Below, piece after piece: positions 12,163-12,967 of a stretch of 12,967 nucleotides of DNA. Both the position numbers and the translations under genes were made by a program. The DNA comes from Elusimicrobia bacterium RIFCSPLOWO2_12_FULL_59_9 (GTDB lineage: Bacteria > Elusimicrobiota > Elusimicrobia > O2-12-FULL-59-9), in assembly GCA_001800185.1 (NCBI GenBank), contig MGUX01000142.1, positions 7,722 to 20,688 on the forward strand, given 5' to 3'. The number at the start of each line of letters is the position of its first letter. The first letter of the stretch is position 1. The notes under the pieces were generated by a model. It did no database searches and was not told where the DNA came from. It saw nothing but the letters and a program-made list of their open reading frames with translations.

Positions 12163-12967
12163 ATGGGGGCGGCAAGAGTCGTAAAGCCGGGGCAGATCAT
12201 AGCCCGGGAACTGGAGGCGCGCGGCTGGTCTCAGAAGGACTTGGCTGAGATCATGGGGAGGCCTATTCAGGCCGTCAATGAGATCATCGGCGGCTCCAAG
12301 CAGATCACCCCCAACACGGCGCATGAGATGGCCCAGGTGTTCGGGACGTCGCCGGAATTTTGGATGAACCTCGAAACGAATTATCGTCTGCATCTTGCCC
12401 AAAGGGAGCAAGGCAGCGGCGACATCCCTCGCCGCAGCAAGGTTTACAGCCTCGCCCCGGTCAAAGAACTCATTAAGCGCGGCTGGATCAAGACGCCGGA
12501 TTCCGTCAACGAGCTGGAGAAGCGAGTTTGCGATTTCTTGGAGATTTCCTCCCCGCAAGAGGAGCCGAAATTTGAGGCGGCTGTCAGCCGTCGGCATTCC
12601 GTGGAAAGAGGTCCTGTCGATGCCGCTCAAATATCGATGCTCAAGCGCGCCAAACACCTGGCGGCGTCACAGAAAGTCGCGCGATTTGATCGGAAGAAAT
12701 TCCGCGCCGCTATCCCGCGACTGCTTGACTGCGCCAAGGACGCGAAAAGCGCCGCCAGGGTGCCCAAGTTCCTTATGGAACACGGCGTCCACTTTGTGAT
12801 CGTGCCCTCGCTGCCGCAATCATTTCTGGATGGCGCGGCCTTCAGTCCCGGCGGTAATCCGGTAATCGCGCTGTCGTTGCGGTACGACCGGATTGATAAT
12901 TTCTGGTTCACATTGATGCATGAGATCGCGCATGTGGACGGGGGACACCGCGGCATCTTCCTTGACA
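12163..12967 (+). CDS. higA: HigA-like antitoxin fused to ImmA/IrrE (M78) metallopeptidase domain, partial
   Basis: The visible 268 residues, cut by the window end, begin with an XRE/HigA helix-turn-helix: KPGQIIARELEARGWSQKDL, the turn IMGRPIQAVNEIIGG, then the HigA signature ITPNTAHEMAQVFGTSPEFW. A linker of roughly 130 residues leads to a domain with FWFTLMHEIAHV, whose HEIAH is the zinc motif of ImmA/IrrE (M78) peptidases. The first part should bind the operator palindrome and neutralise HigB. The peptidase part may cleave a regulator, possibly itself, in response to stress, as IrrE and ImmA do; that is inference. I use the second ATG (12163) because GGGGGAG lies seven bases upstream; the ATG at 12157 is too close. 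The frame is open to the end, so the C-terminus is missing. Confidence 0.9.
   Translation, partial: MGAARVVKPGQIIARELEARGWSQKDLAEIMGRPIQAVNEIIGGSKQITPNTAHEMAQVFGTSPEFWMNLETNYRLHLAQREQGSGDIPRRSKVYSLAPVKELIKRGWIKTPDSVNELEKRVCDFLEISSPQEEPKFEAAVSRRHSVERGPVDAAQISMLKRAKHLAASQKVARFDRKKFRAAIPRLLDCAKDAKSAARVPKFLMEHGVHFVIVPSLPQSFLDGAAFSPGGNPVIALSLRYDRIDNFWFTLMHEIAHVDGGHRGIFLD

Noticed and set aside
1..12967. tRNA, rRNA, CRISPR array or transposase
   Set aside because: Looked for on both strands; no cloverleaf with a CCA-adjacent acceptor stem, no rRNA core, no spaced direct repeats and no transposase-like protein was seen.

Overview
The window is GC-rich bacterial DNA with densely packed genes, short intergenic gaps and sigma70-like promoters (TTGACA/TTGACG, 17-18 bp spacer, TATACT). 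The set of Fluc channel, LTA-synthase-like exported phosphotransferase, AidB-like acyl-CoA dehydrogenase, bacterial PP2C, two-domain-length transaldolase and several unfamiliar secreted or membrane proteins suggests an uncultivated diderm lineage. Elusimicrobiota or a relative is my best guess, but no marker gene here proves it.

Left block, minus strand (1-3061). A secreted PHP-family phosphoesterase gene, broken by one extra base, has its own promoter. A two-cluster ferredoxin follows from a strong promoter that seems to give a leaderless mRNA, then a 65-residue Cys-rich single-span membrane protein. Next is a fluoride module: a fluoride riboswitch whose 3' edge merges with an intrinsic terminator, the CrcB/Fluc channel and a DUF190 PII-like protein. 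The window starts inside an OmpR/PhoB-type response regulator gene. The fluoride logic is clear: fluoride should favour the aptamer, block the terminator and turn on the exporter.

Middle block. A divergent gene of unknown function (3115-3801, plus) meets end to end a five-gene minus-strand unit (9724 to 3812): transaldolase, PP2C phosphatase, AidB-like acyl-CoA dehydrogenase, a codon-independent release-factor-like GGQ protein, and an LTA-synthase/sulfatase-fold membrane enzyme. Gaps are 1, 22, about 65 (holding a short tandem repeat) and -3 bases. The products share no obvious pathway; the link is mainly transcriptional.

Right block, plus strand (9780-12967). An elaborately folding stretch (9807-9898) that I cannot assign to a known RNA family precedes two tandem paralogous genes for small exported proteins with C-terminal coiled coils; this pair is unrecognised. 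A gene-free stretch of about 415 bases follows, holding a cluster of four GC-rich hairpins with complementary outer ends. The window ends in a HigBA-type toxin-antitoxin module: a consensus promoter, a perfect 17-bp palindrome on the start site, a HigB/RelE-fold toxin with a GTG start, and a HigA-like antitoxin fused to an ImmA/IrrE (M78) metallopeptidase domain, cut by the window end.

Most worth following up: the leader RNA plus secreted paralog pair, the four-hairpin element, the fluoride module with its altered Phe-box, and the PHP frameshift.
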